The position numbers were made by a program, and so were the translations under genes. From assembly GCA_021807785.1 (NCBI GenBank), contig JAKBCO010000003.1:1-38972 (forward strand): a stretch of DNA of 38,972 nucleotides. Direction: 5' to 3'. This document shows, in pieces, positions 1 to 8,560 of the stretch; positions within the stretch are counted from its first letter, which is position 1, and every line of letters begins with the position of its first letter. Below the pieces are notes generated by a model. That model saw nothing but the letters and a program-made list of their open reading frames with translations. It made no database searches and was not told the origin of the DNA. The stretch comes from Pseudomonadota bacterium. GTDB taxonomy: Bacteria; Pseudomonadota; Alphaproteobacteria; Acetobacterales; Acetobacteraceae.

Positions 1-864
1 TCATCGCGCGAGCTCCGCCAGCACCCGGCCCAGCTCGGTCTTGCCCAGCCGCGCGGCCTGGGCGCGCAGCGCGGCGGCATCGATGAAGCCCATGCGGAAC
101 GCCACCTCCTCCGGGCAGCCCACCAGCAGGCCGGTGCGGGTCTGGATGGTCTGCACGAAGGTCGCGGCTTGCAGCAGGCTGTCCGGGGTGCCGGCGTCGA
201 GCCAGGCGCAGCCGCGCGACAGCCGCTCCACATGCAGCGCCCCGGCTTCGAGATAGAGCCGGTTGAGGTCGGTGATCTCGAGTTCGCCGCGCGCCGAGGG
301 GCGGATGGTGGCGGCGAGATCGGAGACCCGGGAATCATAGAAATAGAGTCCGGTGACCGCCCAGTTCGATTGCGGCTGCGTGGGTTTTTCCTCGAGCGCC
401 ACCGCGCGGCCGGCGGCATCGAAAGTGACCACGCCATAGCGTTCCGGATCGCGCACCTCGTAGGCGAAGACGCTGGCGCCCGCGGGGCGGGCCGCGGCGG
501 CGCGCAGCAGCGCCGAGAGATGATCGGCGTGGATCAGATTGTCGCCCAGCGCCAGCGCGCAGGCTTGCCCGCCGATCCAGTCCCGCCCGATCAGGAACGC
601 CTGGGCGAGCCCGTCCGGGCGCGGCTGCTCGGCATAGTCCACGCGGATGCCGAACTGCGTCCCGTCGCCCAGCAGGCGGCGGAACTGCGGCAGGTCGGTG
701 GGGGTGGAGATCAGCAGGATGTCGCGGATGCCGGCCAGCATCAGCGTGCTGAGCGGGTAATAGACCATCGGCTTGTCATAGACCGGCAGCAGCTGCTTCG
801 AGGACGCGAGGGTCGCCGGATGCAGCCGGGTGCCGGAGCCGCCGGCGAGGATGATGCCCTTCAT
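1..864 (-). CDS. rfbA: Glucose-1-phosphate thymidylyltransferase (RmlA/RfbA)
   Basis: 287-aa cytoplasmic nucleotidyltransferase that makes dTDP-glucose from glucose-1-phosphate and dTTP, the first step of dTDP-rhamnose and related dTDP-sugar synthesis. The N-terminus carries the nucleotide-binding signature [11 protein letters not shown], followed by [19 protein letters not shown], both diagnostic for RmlA. Length fits the family (about 290 aa). I chose the ATG at 864, giving MKGIILAGG, because family members begin there; the longer reading frame back to 918 only adds Arg-rich residues lying inside rfbB. It overlaps the 3' end of rfbB by 4 bp (ATGA), so the pair is probably translationally coupled. 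The stop codon is the first three bases of the window, so any rfbC/rfbD partners would lie outside to the left. Confidence 0.95.
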   Translation of the reverse strand: MKGIILAGGSGTRLHPATLASSKQLLPVYDKPMVYYPLSTLMLAGIRDILLISTPTDLPQFRRLLGDGTQFGIRVDYAEQPRPDGLAQAFLIGRDWIGGQACALALGDNLIHADHLSALLRAAAARPAGASVFAYEVRDPERYGVVTFDAAGRAVALEEKPTQPQSNWAVTGLYFYDSRVSDLAATIRPSARGELEITDLNRLYLEAGALHVERLSRGCAWLDAGTPDSLLQAATFVQTIQTRTGLLVGCPEEVAFRMGFIDAAALRAQAARLGKTELGRVLAELAR

Positions 865-1916
865 GCGCCCTTTCCCAAACGCTCGCCGCCGTAGCGCGCG
901 GCGCGCACGCCTTCCCACCAGGACCGGTGGGCCAGGTACCAGTCGATGGTGCGGGCAAGACCGGTTTCAAAATCGTGCGGCGCTCGCCAGCCCAGCGCCG
1001 CCTCGGTGGCGGAGGGGTCGATCTCGTAGCGGAAATCATGTCCCGGCCGGTCGGGCACGAAGCGGATCAGCCGGTCGCGCGGCCCGGCCGGGTCGGGCGC
1101 CACGCGGTCCAGATGGGCGCAGATGGCGCGCACCACCTCCAGATTGCTGCGCGGCTGGCGGGCGCCGATGGCATAGGTGGCACCGGGCGCGCCGTGCTCG
1201 GCCACGCGCACCAGGGCGGCGGCATGATCCTCCACGAACAGCCAGTCGCGGATGTTGGAGCCGTCGCCATAGACCGGCAGCTCCCGCCCTTCCAGGGCGT
1301 TCAGCGTGACCAGCGGGATCAGCTTCTCCGGGAACTGCCAGGGGCCGTAATTGTTACAGGTATTGCTGACCATCGTGGGCAGGCCGTAGGTGTGGAACCA
1401 GGCTCGCGCCAGATGGTCGGAGGCTGCCTTGGAGGCCGAATAAGGGCTGCGCGGATCGTAGGCGGTGGCCTCGGTGAAGGGGGGATCGGCGGGATCGAGC
1501 GCGCCGAAGACCTCGTCGGTGGAGATATGGTGGAAGCGGAAGGCGGCGCGGCGGTCGGCGGGCAGGGCGGACCAGTAGCCGCGCGCGGCCTCCAGCAGGG
1601 TGAAGGTCCCGAGCACGTTGGTGCGGATGAAGTCGCCCGGCCCGTCGATGGAGCGATCGACATGGCTCTCGGCGGCGAGATGCATCACCAGGTCGGGCTG
1701 GTGGGCGGCGAAGGCGGCGCGCATCGCCGCCGCGTCGGCGATGTCGGCGCGGATCAGCCTGTGCCGCGGATCGGTGCGCGCGCCTTCGAGCGCCTCTTCC
1801 GAGGCGGCGTAGGTCATCTTGTCGATGTTGACGACGCTGTGCCCGGTATGGCGCAGCACGTGGCGCACCACCGCCGAGCCGATGAAGCCGCAGCCGCCGG
1901 TAAGCAGGATGCGCAT
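861..1916 (-). CDS. rfbB: dTDP-glucose 4,6-dehydratase (RmlB/RfbB)
   Basis: 351-aa short-chain dehydrogenase/reductase of the extended type, converting dTDP-glucose to dTDP-4-keto-6-deoxyglucose with bound NAD+. The N-terminal Rossmann motif TGGCGFIGS lies at residues 6-14. The dehydratase-specific Thr-Asp-Glu triad is at 133-135 (STDEVFG), and the YxxxK catalytic pair is Tyr159/Lys163 in [12 protein letters not shown]. Length and start match the family. It is first in the visible rfbB-rfbA pair, supplying O-antigen or exopolysaccharide precursors. The gap to the divergent PrpF-family gene is about 96 bp and must hold the promoters of both. Confidence 0.95.
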   Translation of the reverse strand: MRILLTGGCGFIGSAVVRHVLRHTGHSVVNIDKMTYAASEEALEGARTDPRHRLIRADIADAAAMRAAFAAHQPDLVMHLAAESHVDRSIDGPGDFIRTNVLGTFTLLEAARGYWSALPADRRAAFRFHHISTDEVFGALDPADPPFTEATAYDPRSPYSASKAASDHLARAWFHTYGLPTMVSNTCNNYGPWQFPEKLIPLVTLNALEGRELPVYGDGSNIRDWLFVEDHAAALVRVAEHGAPGATYAIGARQPRSNLEVVRAICAHLDRVAPDPAGPRDRLIRFVPDRPGHDFRYEIDPSATEAALGWRAPHDFETGLARTIDWYLAHRSWWEGVRAARYGGERLGKGA

Positions 1917-2012
1917 CCGGGATCCCTGAAAACGACGGGCGGAGAGACCATGCCGGCGGGTCCGCGGTCAACCGCGAACCGTGTTAGAGCGTCGGAAAAC
2001 CACGAGGTCCCG

Positions 2013-3227
2013 ATGTCGCCCTGTCCCCGCCTGCCCGAATTCCTGCCCCGCCGCCGCGACGGGGTGATCGAGTTTCCGGTCCATCACATGCGCGGCGGCA
2101 CCTCCACCGGCCTCGTCATCCTCGACCGCCTCGCCCCGGCGGCGATCGAGCTGCGCGAGGAGCTGCTGCGCCACCTGATGGGCCTGCCGCTCGCCGGCAC
2201 CCGTGCCGGCAATCGGCAGATCACCGGCCTCGGCCGCGGGCCGGCGACGTCCAACAAGGTGTTCTTCGCCGACCTGGACGAGCAGGGCCGGATCGTCAGC
2301 ACCCTGGCGCAGCTGGCCGCCGATACCGCCGCGGTGGACTGGTCGGTGAACTGCGGCAACATGTCGGCCGCCCTGCCGCTCTGGGCGCTGGATACCGGGC
2401 TGTTGTCCCGCCCGGCCGGGCCGGGGGCGTTCACCCCGGTGATCCGCAACACCAACACCGGGGTGCTGACCGCGAGCCGGATGGTGTTCGGCGCCGGCGG
2501 GCTGCCGGTCACCACCGAGATCCCGGGCGTCGATGGCGCCTTCGCCGCGGTCGATCTGGCGCTGGCCGACCCGGTCGGGTCCAAGACCGGCAAGCTCTTG
2601 CCCACCGGCAACCGCACCGACCGCTGCGCCGGGGTCGAGGTGTCCTGCGTCGATGTGGCGGTGCCGATGGTGATCGCGCGGGCGGAGGATTTCGGCCGCT
2701 CCGCGCAGGACCCGATCGGCGATCTGGACGGCGATCCGGCGCTGATGGCGCGGCTGCGCGCGGTCTGGGTGGCGGCCGGGCTGGCGATGGGCCTGCGCGG
2801 ACGGGACGGGCAGCCGCTTTCGGCCGAGGCGCTGGCCCGGTCGGAGACCATCCCCAAGCTCTGCCTGGTGGGGAAACCGATGGCGGGGGGGCATATCGCC
2901 GCCCGCTATTTCACCCCCCAGCAGGGGCACCGGTCGATGGCGGTCTCGGGCGGCTGCTGCCTGGCCGCGGCGGCGCTGATCCCGGGGACGGTGGCGCACG
3001 CCGCGGCGGTGGGGCTGGAGGCGCCGGGGACGGACGCGCGGCCGATCGCGGTGGGGATCGAGAATCCGGCCGGCATCCTGGGCGCCAGCATCACCGCCGC
3101 GGCCGCCCCCGACGGGCTGCTTCTGACCGAGGCGGCCTATGTCCGCTCGGCGCAGATCCTGCTGCGCGGGCATGTTCCGCTGCCGCGCGCCTCGTCGGCG
3201 CTGACGGCGGCGCTGCTTCCGGGATGA
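2013..3227 (+). CDS. PrpF-family isomerase (2-methylaconitate isomerase / 4-oxalomesaconate tautomerase type)
   Basis: 404-aa protein of the PrpF fold, which catalyses proton-transfer isomerisation of small unsaturated di- or tricarboxylates. Family hallmarks: HHMRGGTSTGLVIL near the N-terminus, GRGPATSNKVFF, VDWSVNCGNMSAA (the Cys of NCGN is the usual general base), and a later HRSMAVSGGCCLAAAA segment. I take the ATG at 2013 with GAGG just upstream; the open frame further upstream is the antisense of rfbB and has no family similarity. The family splits into 2-methylaconitate isomerases (methylcitrate cycle) and 4-oxalomesaconate tautomerases (gallate/protocatechuate cleavage). No prp or gal neighbours are present, so substrate cannot be assigned from context. 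Confidence 0.85.
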   Translation: MSPCPRLPEFLPRRRDGVIEFPVHHMRGGTSTGLVILDRLAPAAIELREELLRHLMGLPLAGTRAGNRQITGLGRGPATSNKVFFADLDEQGRIVSTLAQLAADTAAVDWSVNCGNMSAALPLWALDTGLLSRPAGPGAFTPVIRNTNTGVLTASRMVFGAGGLPVTTEIPGVDGAFAAVDLALADPVGSKTGKLLPTGNRTDRCAGVEVSCVDVAVPMVIARAEDFGRSAQDPIGDLDGDPALMARLRAVWVAAGLAMGLRGRDGQPLSAEALARSETIPKLCLVGKPMAGGHIAARYFTPQQGHRSMAVSGGCCLAAAALIPGTVAHAAAVGLEAPGTDARPIAVGIENPAGILGASITAAAAPDGLLLTEAAYVRSAQILLRGHVPLPRASSALTAALLPG

Positions 3228-3287
3228 TCGGGGCGGCAAGGAGAAATGCTTTATTCCCCATGGGTTGAACGGTGGATAAAACGCCGG

Positions 3288-3305
3288 CGTGACGATAAAG
3301 TCACG
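3288..3305. repeat. Inverted repeat CGTGAC-N6-GTCACG
   Basis: Perfect 6-bp arms separated by GATAAA, in the AT-rich region about 240 bp before rpfF. It resembles a CRP-type site, but the GTGA and TCAC half-sites are 8 bp apart rather than 6, so a CRP/Clp assignment is not supported. It could be an operator for another dimeric regulator or chance. Confidence 0.3.
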
Positions 3306-3490
3306 GTATCCGTATAAAAATAGAGTCTGTAGCCGATTTTACCGACACGCCGCGGTGCCGGCACGCGAAAACCCCGCGCCAACAACCGCGTGTCGGCGAT
3401 GGTGCGTCATTCTTTGAACTGGTACCACGATTCGTCTCATCGTTTTACCTATCGCTTTCGATCCGCGATTCGTGCAATGCTGTGTCTGGC

Positions 3491-3514
3491 GGATAACGTA
3501 ACATTACGTAATCC
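3491..3514. promoter_or_regulatory. 24-bp near-perfect palindrome, candidate operator of rpfF
   Basis: The 11-bp arms GGATAACGTAA and TTACGTAATCC flank a CA spacer, with a single mismatched pair per dyad; the core ACGTAA-CA-TTACGT is perfect. It lies 31 bp upstream of the rpfF ATG, where bound protein would block or start transcription. Its symmetry and placement suggest a TetR- or MarR-type dimer site, but no cognate regulator gene is adjacent. A short leader hairpin is an alternative. Confidence 0.5.
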
Positions 3515-3545
3515 ACCGGAACCGGAGACGGCAGGAGCCGAAACG

Positions 3546-4532
3546 ATGACGTCCGCCCTGGACCAGGCCATGGCGCGCCCGGAGGCGCAGACTGCGCGCG
3601 ACCCGGGCCAGATGCTTCGCGCCATCGTCGGTCACGGCCCGATACCCCGCACGCCGTCCAGCCCCGCCGCGATCGTTGCCGGGCAGGATTTCAGCGACCT
3701 CGACGTGATGCTGGACGAGCAGGACCGCGCCTTCTGGGCCTGGATGAAACCGCGCGGCCGGCCCAGCTTCACCCTGCCGCTGCTGCGCGACCTCGCGCAT
3801 ATGCAGGCGCTGATCGACGCGCTCTTCCGTGCCCGCCCCGCCGGGACACCGCCGCCGTTCGACTATTTCGTGCTCGGCTCACGCGTACGTGAAGTCTTCA
3901 ACCTCGGCGGCGACCTTACCTTGTTCGCGCAGAAGATCCGCGACGGCGACCGTGAGGGGCTGCGCGCCTACGCGCAGTCCTGCGTCAGCATCGGCTACGC
4001 CAACTACACCGGCTGGGGCCACGGCGTGGTCACCATCGCCCTGATCCAGGGCGACGCGCTCGGCGGCGGGCTCGAGGCGCCGCTCTCGTGCGACGTGATG
4101 GTGGCGGAACGTCAGGCGAAATTCGGCCTGCCCGAGATCCTGTTCAACCTCTTCCCCGGCATGGGGGCCTACACCTATCTCGCGCGGCGGATGGGCATGG
4201 TGAAGGCCGAGGAGATGATCCTCAGCGGCAAGCTCTATTCCGCGGCCGAGATGAAGGCGATGGGGGTGGTCGATATCCTCGCCGAACCCGGCGAGGGCGA
4301 GCAGGTGGTGCGCGACCTCATCGCCCGCGGCCGGGCCCGCCAGCGCGCCCAGTCGGCCATCTACAAGGCGCGGCGGCGGGTGATGCCGATCGACATCGCC
4401 GAGCTGCGCGAGATCGCCGACATGTGGGTCGATTCCGCGCTCAATCTGACCGAGCAGGACCTGCGACGGATGGCGCGCATCGCCGCCGCCCAGGACCGCA
4501 CCCTGGGGCTGCGCGGGCGGGCGGCGGAGTAG
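3546..4532 (+). CDS. rpfF: RpfF-type DSF (cis-2-enoic fatty acid) synthase, crotonase family
   Basis: 328-aa crotonase-fold enzyme resembling RpfF, which dehydrates and cleaves 3-hydroxyacyl-ACP to release diffusible signal factor. Matches to the Xanthomonas RpfF pattern are EVFNLGGDLTLF (residues 116-127), GDALGGGLEAPLSCD (169-183) and GLPEILFNLFPGMGAY (194-209). The two glutamates expected for catalysis are Glu177 and Glu197, spaced 20 residues apart as in RpfF. It has an N-terminal extension of roughly 40 residues relative to Xanthomonas RpfF. I chose the ATG at 3546 because GGAG sits 9 bp upstream; the frame opens earlier at 3390. No rpfC, rpfG or rpfR gene is nearby. An ordinary enoyl-CoA hydratase is less likely given NLGGDL and LFPGMGAY. 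Confidence 0.85.
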   Translation: MTSALDQAMARPEAQTARDPGQMLRAIVGHGPIPRTPSSPAAIVAGQDFSDLDVMLDEQDRAFWAWMKPRGRPSFTLPLLRDLAHMQALIDALFRARPAGTPPPFDYFVLGSRVREVFNLGGDLTLFAQKIRDGDREGLRAYAQSCVSIGYANYTGWGHGVVTIALIQGDALGGGLEAPLSCDVMVAERQAKFGLPEILFNLFPGMGAYTYLARRMGMVKAEEMILSGKLYSAAEMKAMGVVDILAEPGEGEQVVRDLIARGRARQRAQSAIYKARRRVMPIDIAELREIADMWVDSALNLTEQDLRRMARIAAAQDRTLGLRGRAAE

Positions 4533-4538
4533 CGCGGG

Positions 4539-5498
4539 TCACGTCGGGGGGGAACCGAAAAACCCCTCGCCCAGCGCGCGCGCGGTGGCGGCGAGCCGCA
4601 GCTGCACCATGTCCAGGAACTCGTGCAGCCCGCCGATCAGCACGTCCTCGATCGTCATCGCGCTCAGGATGCCGCGCAGCGCGTCCAGCTCCTCGGCCGC
4701 GGCCCGCCCGTTGCGCAGCCCATAGCGCGCGGTCAGATCCGCCAGGGCCAGCTCGGCCTCGCGCACGCAGAGATAGACCGAGCGCGGGAACCGCCGGTTG
4801 AGCAGCAGGAATCCCGCCACCTGCGCCGGCGCGATGCCGCGCGGGTGCAGCCGGCGATAGGCGTGATACCCGGCCGCCGAGCGCAGCAGCGCGTTCCACT
4901 GGCTGGCATCGACCGGGCTGCCCACTTCCTCGGCGCGCGGCAGCAGCACGTGATATTTCACGTCGAGCAGCCGGGTGGTCTGGTCGGCGCGTTCCAGGTA
5001 GCGGCCGAGCTGGCAGAAATACCAGCCCTGATCGCGGAAGAACGTGCCCTCGGTGATCCCGGTATGGGTCTGGCAGGCTTCCTTGATCTCGGACAGCAGG
5101 GGGGCCAGGCGGCCGGGGGCGAGCTCCTCGGCGGCAAGCCCGGCCAGGCGGGCGTGGAAGCGGTTGAGCTGCACCCACATCTCGGTGGAGATCAGCGGGC
5201 GCAGGGTGCGCGCATTCTCGCGCGCGGCGCGCAGGGCGCTCAGGATGGAGGTGGGGTTGGCGGCGTCGGTGACATAGAAGGCGATCACCGCGGCCGGATC
5301 CGCGAGCGGATGGCGGGCGAAGAAGGCCGCGTTGTCGGTGTTGATCTGCACCACCGACAGCCAGTTGCGCGCCCCGGCGCGGTCGCGGGAGAAGCTCTCG
5401 TTCACGTCCAGGATGCGCGCGAGATTCTCCGCCCGCTCGACATAGCGCGACAGCCAGAACAGCGCCTCGGCCGAGCGCGAGAGCAGATCGTTATTCAA
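4539..5498 (-). CDS. Alpha-E domain protein (DUF403)
   Basis: About 319-aa all-helical protein. The N-terminal LLSRSAEALFWLSRYVERAE is the family signature, and FCQLGRYLERADQTTRLLDV repeats the R-Y-x-E-R-A pattern mid-protein. The family is always linked to circularly permuted ATP-grasp ligases and is thought to assist synthesis or modification of an unknown peptide. The start is uncertain: no ATG precedes the conserved block, so I propose TTG at 5498, which overlaps the end of the ATP-grasp gene by 8 bp and has AAGGA about 11 bp upstream. The frame open to 5636 is the antisense-like end of the upstream gene. It converges with rpfF, with 6 bp between the stops. Confidence 0.85.
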   Translation of the reverse strand: MNNDLLSRSAEALFWLSRYVERAENLARILDVNESFSRDRAGARNWLSVVQINTDNAAFFARHPLADPAAVIAFYVTDAANPTSILSALRAARENARTLRPLISTEMWVQLNRFHARLAGLAAEELAPGRLAPLLSEIKEACQTHTGITEGTFFRDQGWYFCQLGRYLERADQTTRLLDVKYHVLLPRAEEVGSPVDASQWNALLRSAAGYHAYRRLHPRGIAPAQVAGFLLLNRRFPRSVYLCVREAELALADLTARYGLRNGRAAAEELDALRGILSAMTIEDVLIGGLHEFLDMVQLRLAATARALGEGFFGSPPT

Positions 5499-6906
5499 GG
5501 ACCCAGGTATCCTTCGAGCCGCCGCCTTGCGAGGAATTGACCACCAGCGATCCCCGCCGCAGCGCGACGCGGGTGAGGCCGCCCGGCAGCACCCAGGTGC
5601 CGGCGCCGGTGATCGCGAACGGGCGCAGGTCCACATGCCGCGGCTCGACCTTGCCGTCGATCAGCGTCGGCGCGACCGAGAGCGCGATGCAGGGCTGGGC
5701 GATGTAATTGGCCGGGTCGGCCAGCAACTGCGCGCGGCAGGCCGCGAGCTCGGCGGCCGAGGCGCGCGGGCCGATGGTGATGCCGTAGCCGCCCGCCTCG
5801 CCCACCGGCTTGACCACCAGCTCGGCCAGATGATCGAGCGTATAAGCGAGCCCCTCCGGCTCGCGGCAGAGATGGGTCTCGACATTCGGCAGGATCGGCT
5901 CCTGCCCAAGATAATAGCGGATGATGCGCGGCATGTAGGCATAGACCGCCTTGTCGTCGGCGACCCCGGTGCCGATCGCGTTGGCGAGCCCCAGGTTGCC
6001 GGCCCGGTAGGCCCGCATCAGTCCCGGCACCCCCAGCAGACTGTCCGGGTTGAAGACCTCGGGGTCGAGGAAATCGTCGTTGATGCGCCGATAGATCATC
6101 TCGACCGGGGCCAGGCCGCCGATGGTGCGCATGAAGACCCGATCGTCCCGCACCACGAGATCGCGCCCCTCGACCAGCGGCACGCCCATCTCGCGGGCCA
6201 GGAAGACATGTTCGAAGAACGCCGAATTATAGGCCCCGGGCGACAGCAGCACGATCTGTGGATCGGCCGCAGCGGGGGGCGCGCAGGCGCGCAACGCCGC
6301 GCGCAGGCGCAGCCCATAGTCATCGACGGCGCGCAGACCGATGCCATCGACGAGATCGGGAAACGCCCGCAGCATCATGTGCCGGTTCTCGATCACATAG
6401 CTGACGCCGGAGGGGGTGCGGGCATTGTCCTCCAGCACCATGAAGCCGCCGTCGGCGCCGCGGATGATGTCGGTGCCGCAGATATGCACATAGGTGCCGT
6501 GCGGCAGATCGACGCCGATCATCTCCGGGCGGAACTGCTTGTGCCCCAGGATCAGCGCCGGCGGCAGCACGCCGTCCTTCAGGATGTGCTGGTCGTGATA
6601 GAGATCGGCCAGCAGCAGGTTGAGCGCGGCGACGCGCTGGATGACCCCGGCCTCGATATGTCGCCACTCCTCGGCCGCGATCACGCGCGGGATCACGTCG
6701 AACGGCAGGATGCGGTCGATCGCGTCCTTGTCGGAATAGACGGTGAAGGTGATGCCGAGATTGTAGAGCTCGGCCTCGGCCGCGGCGGCGCGGGCCTGCA
6801 GGGCGTCGATGCTGAGCCGTTCCAGCCGGGCGCGAATCTCGCCCCCGGCCGGATTGTCGGTCAGTTCGCAGTGCAAGCCCGGGGCGGCGTAGTCGGTCAG
6901 GATCAC
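5491..6906 (-). CDS. Circularly permuted ATP-grasp protein (DUF404/DUF407 type)
   Basis: 471-aa predicted carboxylate-amine ligase, proposed to form peptide bonds on an unknown small substrate. Recognisable blocks are LYNLGITFTVYSDKDAIDR, ILPFDVIPRVI, GVDLPHGTYVHICGTDIIR, the metal/ATP-binding VLEDNARTPSGVSYVIENR, and VVKPVGEAGGYGITIGP. Length fits the family. The start is GTG at 6906 (VILTDY) with GAGG 6 bp upstream; the open frame running back to 7395 is antisense of the DUF1028 gene. It is coupled to the alpha-E gene by an 8-bp overlap. The transglutaminase and Anbu protease genes that often accompany this pair are absent here; a DUF1028 gene lies upstream instead. Confidence 0.88.
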   Translation of the reverse strand: MILTDYAAPGLHCELTDNPAGGEIRARLERLSIDALQARAAAAEAELYNLGITFTVYSDKDAIDRILPFDVIPRVIAAEEWRHIEAGVIQRVAALNLLLADLYHDQHILKDGVLPPALILGHKQFRPEMIGVDLPHGTYVHICGTDIIRGADGGFMVLEDNARTPSGVSYVIENRHMMLRAFPDLVDGIGLRAVDDYGLRLRAALRACAPPAAADPQIVLLSPGAYNSAFFEHVFLAREMGVPLVEGRDLVVRDDRVFMRTIGGLAPVEMIYRRINDDFLDPEVFNPDSLLGVPGLMRAYRAGNLGLANAIGTGVADDKAVYAYMPRIIRYYLGQEPILPNVETHLCREPEGLAYTLDHLAELVVKPVGEAGGYGITIGPRASAAELAACRAQLLADPANYIAQPCIALSVAPTLIDGKVEPRHVDLRPFAITGAGTWVLPGGLTRVALRRGSLVVNSSQGGGSKDTWVLE

Positions 6907-6971
6907 GTCTTGCCTCGGCGGAGAGGACGCGGGCCAGAATGCAACCACCGGGCCAGCCCGGAAAGAGGAGG

Positions 6972-7631
6972 TCAGCTGCGGATCGCCGGGTTGCCCGGCT
7001 CGGTGGCGCGCAGCAGGAACTCGCCGGTGAGCGGGGCGAAGCGGGTCCAGAGCGCGCGCAGGGCGGCCACCGGCGTCGGGTCGAAATCGACGCGCAGATC
7101 CACCAGCGGCAGGTCGGGCGCGGCCATCACGCGCAGCATCGCGCTGTGCTCGCCATCGCCGTTGCCGCCGGCGCCGAGGCCGGCTTCGAGCGCGCGCATC
7201 AGCCGTTCCGCCAGCGGCAGCGCCGGGTCGGCGCCGATCGCGCGCAGCATCGCCGCCGCCGCCAGGGCGCTGGCGATCCCGGTGCCGATCACGCAGGCTT
7301 CGCGGCCCGGGGCCTCGCTGACCTCCGGCTTGCAGCGCGCGCCCGACCAGGCGGCGGAGCGGCCGGCGAGATCCAGCACCGCGATCTGCCGCCAATGCGC
7401 ATAGGGCGTTGACGCCACCAGCAAGTCGATTGTCTGCTGGGCGTCATGCCCCGCCCGCAGCAGCCGCAGCCCTTCCGGACCCAGCCTGGGGTCGGTGCGA
7501 TGCTGGATCAGCACCGCGCCGGCGTCGGTGGCGCAGTGCAGCACGCGCGCGCCGACGGCCATCACCCGCGCGCAGCTTGCGCCGCCGATCTGGCCGCTAC
7601 GCGGATCGCGGGCAATCACCGAAAAGGCCAT
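6972..7631 (-). CDS. DUF1028 family protein (Ntn-hydrolase-like fold)
   Basis: 219-aa protein beginning MAFSVIARDPRSGQIGGASC, the standard N-terminus of DUF1028, with the conserved DAGAVLIQHRTDPRLGPEGL segment near residues 36-55. As far as I recall, solved members adopt an Ntn-hydrolase-like fold; the biochemical activity is unknown. Many members have Thr at position 2 (MTFS), but this one has Ala, so an N-terminal nucleophile, if the family uses one, would be missing. It sits 65 bp upstream of the ATP-grasp gene on the same strand and may belong to the same transcript. Its start is only 8 bp from that of the divergent EamA gene. Confidence 0.85.
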   Translation of the reverse strand: MAFSVIARDPRSGQIGGASCARVMAVGARVLHCATDAGAVLIQHRTDPRLGPEGLRLLRAGHDAQQTIDLLVASTPYAHWRQIAVLDLAGRSAAWSGARCKPEVSEAPGREACVIGTGIASALAAAAMLRAIGADPALPLAERLMRALEAGLGAGGNGDGEHSAMLRVMAAPDLPLVDLRVDFDPTPVAALRALWTRFAPLTGEFLLRATEPGNPAIRS

Positions 7632-7639
7632 TCTCGATC

Positions 7640-8560
7640 ATGTCACGCGCGATTGACGCTTCGCAACCGGTTTCCGCCACCTCGGCCGCGCGGGGCTTCG
7701 GCTATCTGCTGATTTCGGTGACCCTGCTGTCATCGGGCTGGCCGCTCACCAAGCTGGCGATCGACCATGGCGCGGCGCCGCTCTGGTTCGCCGAGGGCCG
7801 CGCCGTGCTCTCGGGGCTGGTGGCGGCGGCGCTGCTGGCGGCGAGCCGACGGTTGGTGCTGCCGCGCCGGGGCGACTGGCCGGTGATCCTGGCGGTCGGC
7901 GCCTTCCAGCTCGGCATCTATTTCGCCCTCGCGCATCTGGCGGTGGCCTGGGTGGCGGCCGGGCGCACCGCGGTGCTGGCCAACACCACCACCATCTTCG
8001 TCGTGCCGCTCTCGCTGATCTTCCTGCGCGAGCCGATTCCGCCCGCCCGCTGGGTCGCCACCCTGATGGGGCTCGGTGGCATCGCGGTGCTGGTGGGGCC
8101 GTGGGCGATCGACTGGGCCTCCCGCCGCGCCCTGGTGGGCAACGCGCTGCTGCTGGGGGCGGCGCTGTCCTGGAGCATCGCCATCCTGGTGCTGCGCCGC
8201 TTCCCGCCGGTCTCGCCGATGGCGAGCCTGCTGCCCTGGTGCTTCCTGGTGGCGGCGCTGATCCTGGCCCCGCTGCTGCTGCGCGAGGCGCCGCGCGGCG
8301 GGCTCGGCGACCCGTCGGCCTGGGGGTGCCTCGCCTATGTCGGGCTGCTCGCGGGACCGCTGGGCACCTGGGGGGTGATCGAGGCGACGGTGATCCTGCC
8401 GGCGGTGGTGGCCTCGGTCGGGTTCCTGGCCACGCCGGCGTTCGGCATCCTGCTGTCGAACTGGATCCTGGGCGAACCCATCACTCCCGACCTCGTCGCC
8501 GGCACGGCGCTGATCCTGGTCGGGGTCGGGATCGCGGCGGTCTCCGGACGGCGGCGATGA
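7640..8560 (+). CDS. EamA/DMT-superfamily permease
   Basis: 306-aa inner-membrane protein with about ten hydrophobic helices arranged as two EamA repeats. The first begins at GYLLISVTLLSSGWPLTKLA and contains the typical FFAL-like segment IYFALAHLAVAWVAAGRTAV; the second starts around NALLLGAALSWSIAILVLRR. It is likely an exporter of a metabolite or amino acid; the substrate cannot be told. Start ATG 7640 has only a weak AAGG about 12 bp upstream. It overlaps the following hydrolase by 4 bp (ATGA). The promoter must lie within the 5' part of the divergent DUF1028 gene. Confidence 0.88.
   Translation: MSRAIDASQPVSATSAARGFGYLLISVTLLSSGWPLTKLAIDHGAAPLWFAEGRAVLSGLVAAALLAASRRLVLPRRGDWPVILAVGAFQLGIYFALAHLAVAWVAAGRTAVLANTTTIFVVPLSLIFLREPIPPARWVATLMGLGGIAVLVGPWAIDWASRRALVGNALLLGAALSWSIAILVLRRFPPVSPMASLLPWCFLVAALILAPLLLREAPRGGLGDPSAWGCLAYVGLLAGPLGTWGVIEATVILPAVVASVGFLATPAFGILLSNWILGEPITPDLVAGTALILVGVGIAAVSGRRR

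Larger units (their letters stand above)
3228..3545. promoter_or_regulatory. 318-bp AT-richer intergenic region upstream of rpfF
   Basis: This gene-free stretch is clearly richer in A/T than its surroundings and holds at least two inverted repeats (listed separately). It separates the PrpF-family gene from the RpfF-type synthase and is the obvious control region of the latter. An open frame in phase with rpfF runs back to 3390, but its 52 extra residues look non-coding. I saw TTGAAC at 3265-3270 and 3414-3419 as possible -35 elements, but no convincing -10 at proper spacing, so no promoter is placed. Confidence 0.55.

Noticed and set aside
927-2012. N-terminal extension of the PrpF-family gene across rfbB
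   Set aside because: The extra 362 codons are antisense to rfbB; the family N-terminus starts just after the ATG at 2013.
3288-3305. CRP/Clp binding site before rpfF
   Set aside because: Half-sites GTGA and TCAC are 8 bp apart, not the 6 bp of CRP-type sites; kept only as an unassigned inverted repeat.
3390-3545. 52-residue N-terminal extension of RpfF
   Set aside because: Sequence is AT-rich and contains the palindrome; a good ribosome binding site precedes the ATG at 3546.
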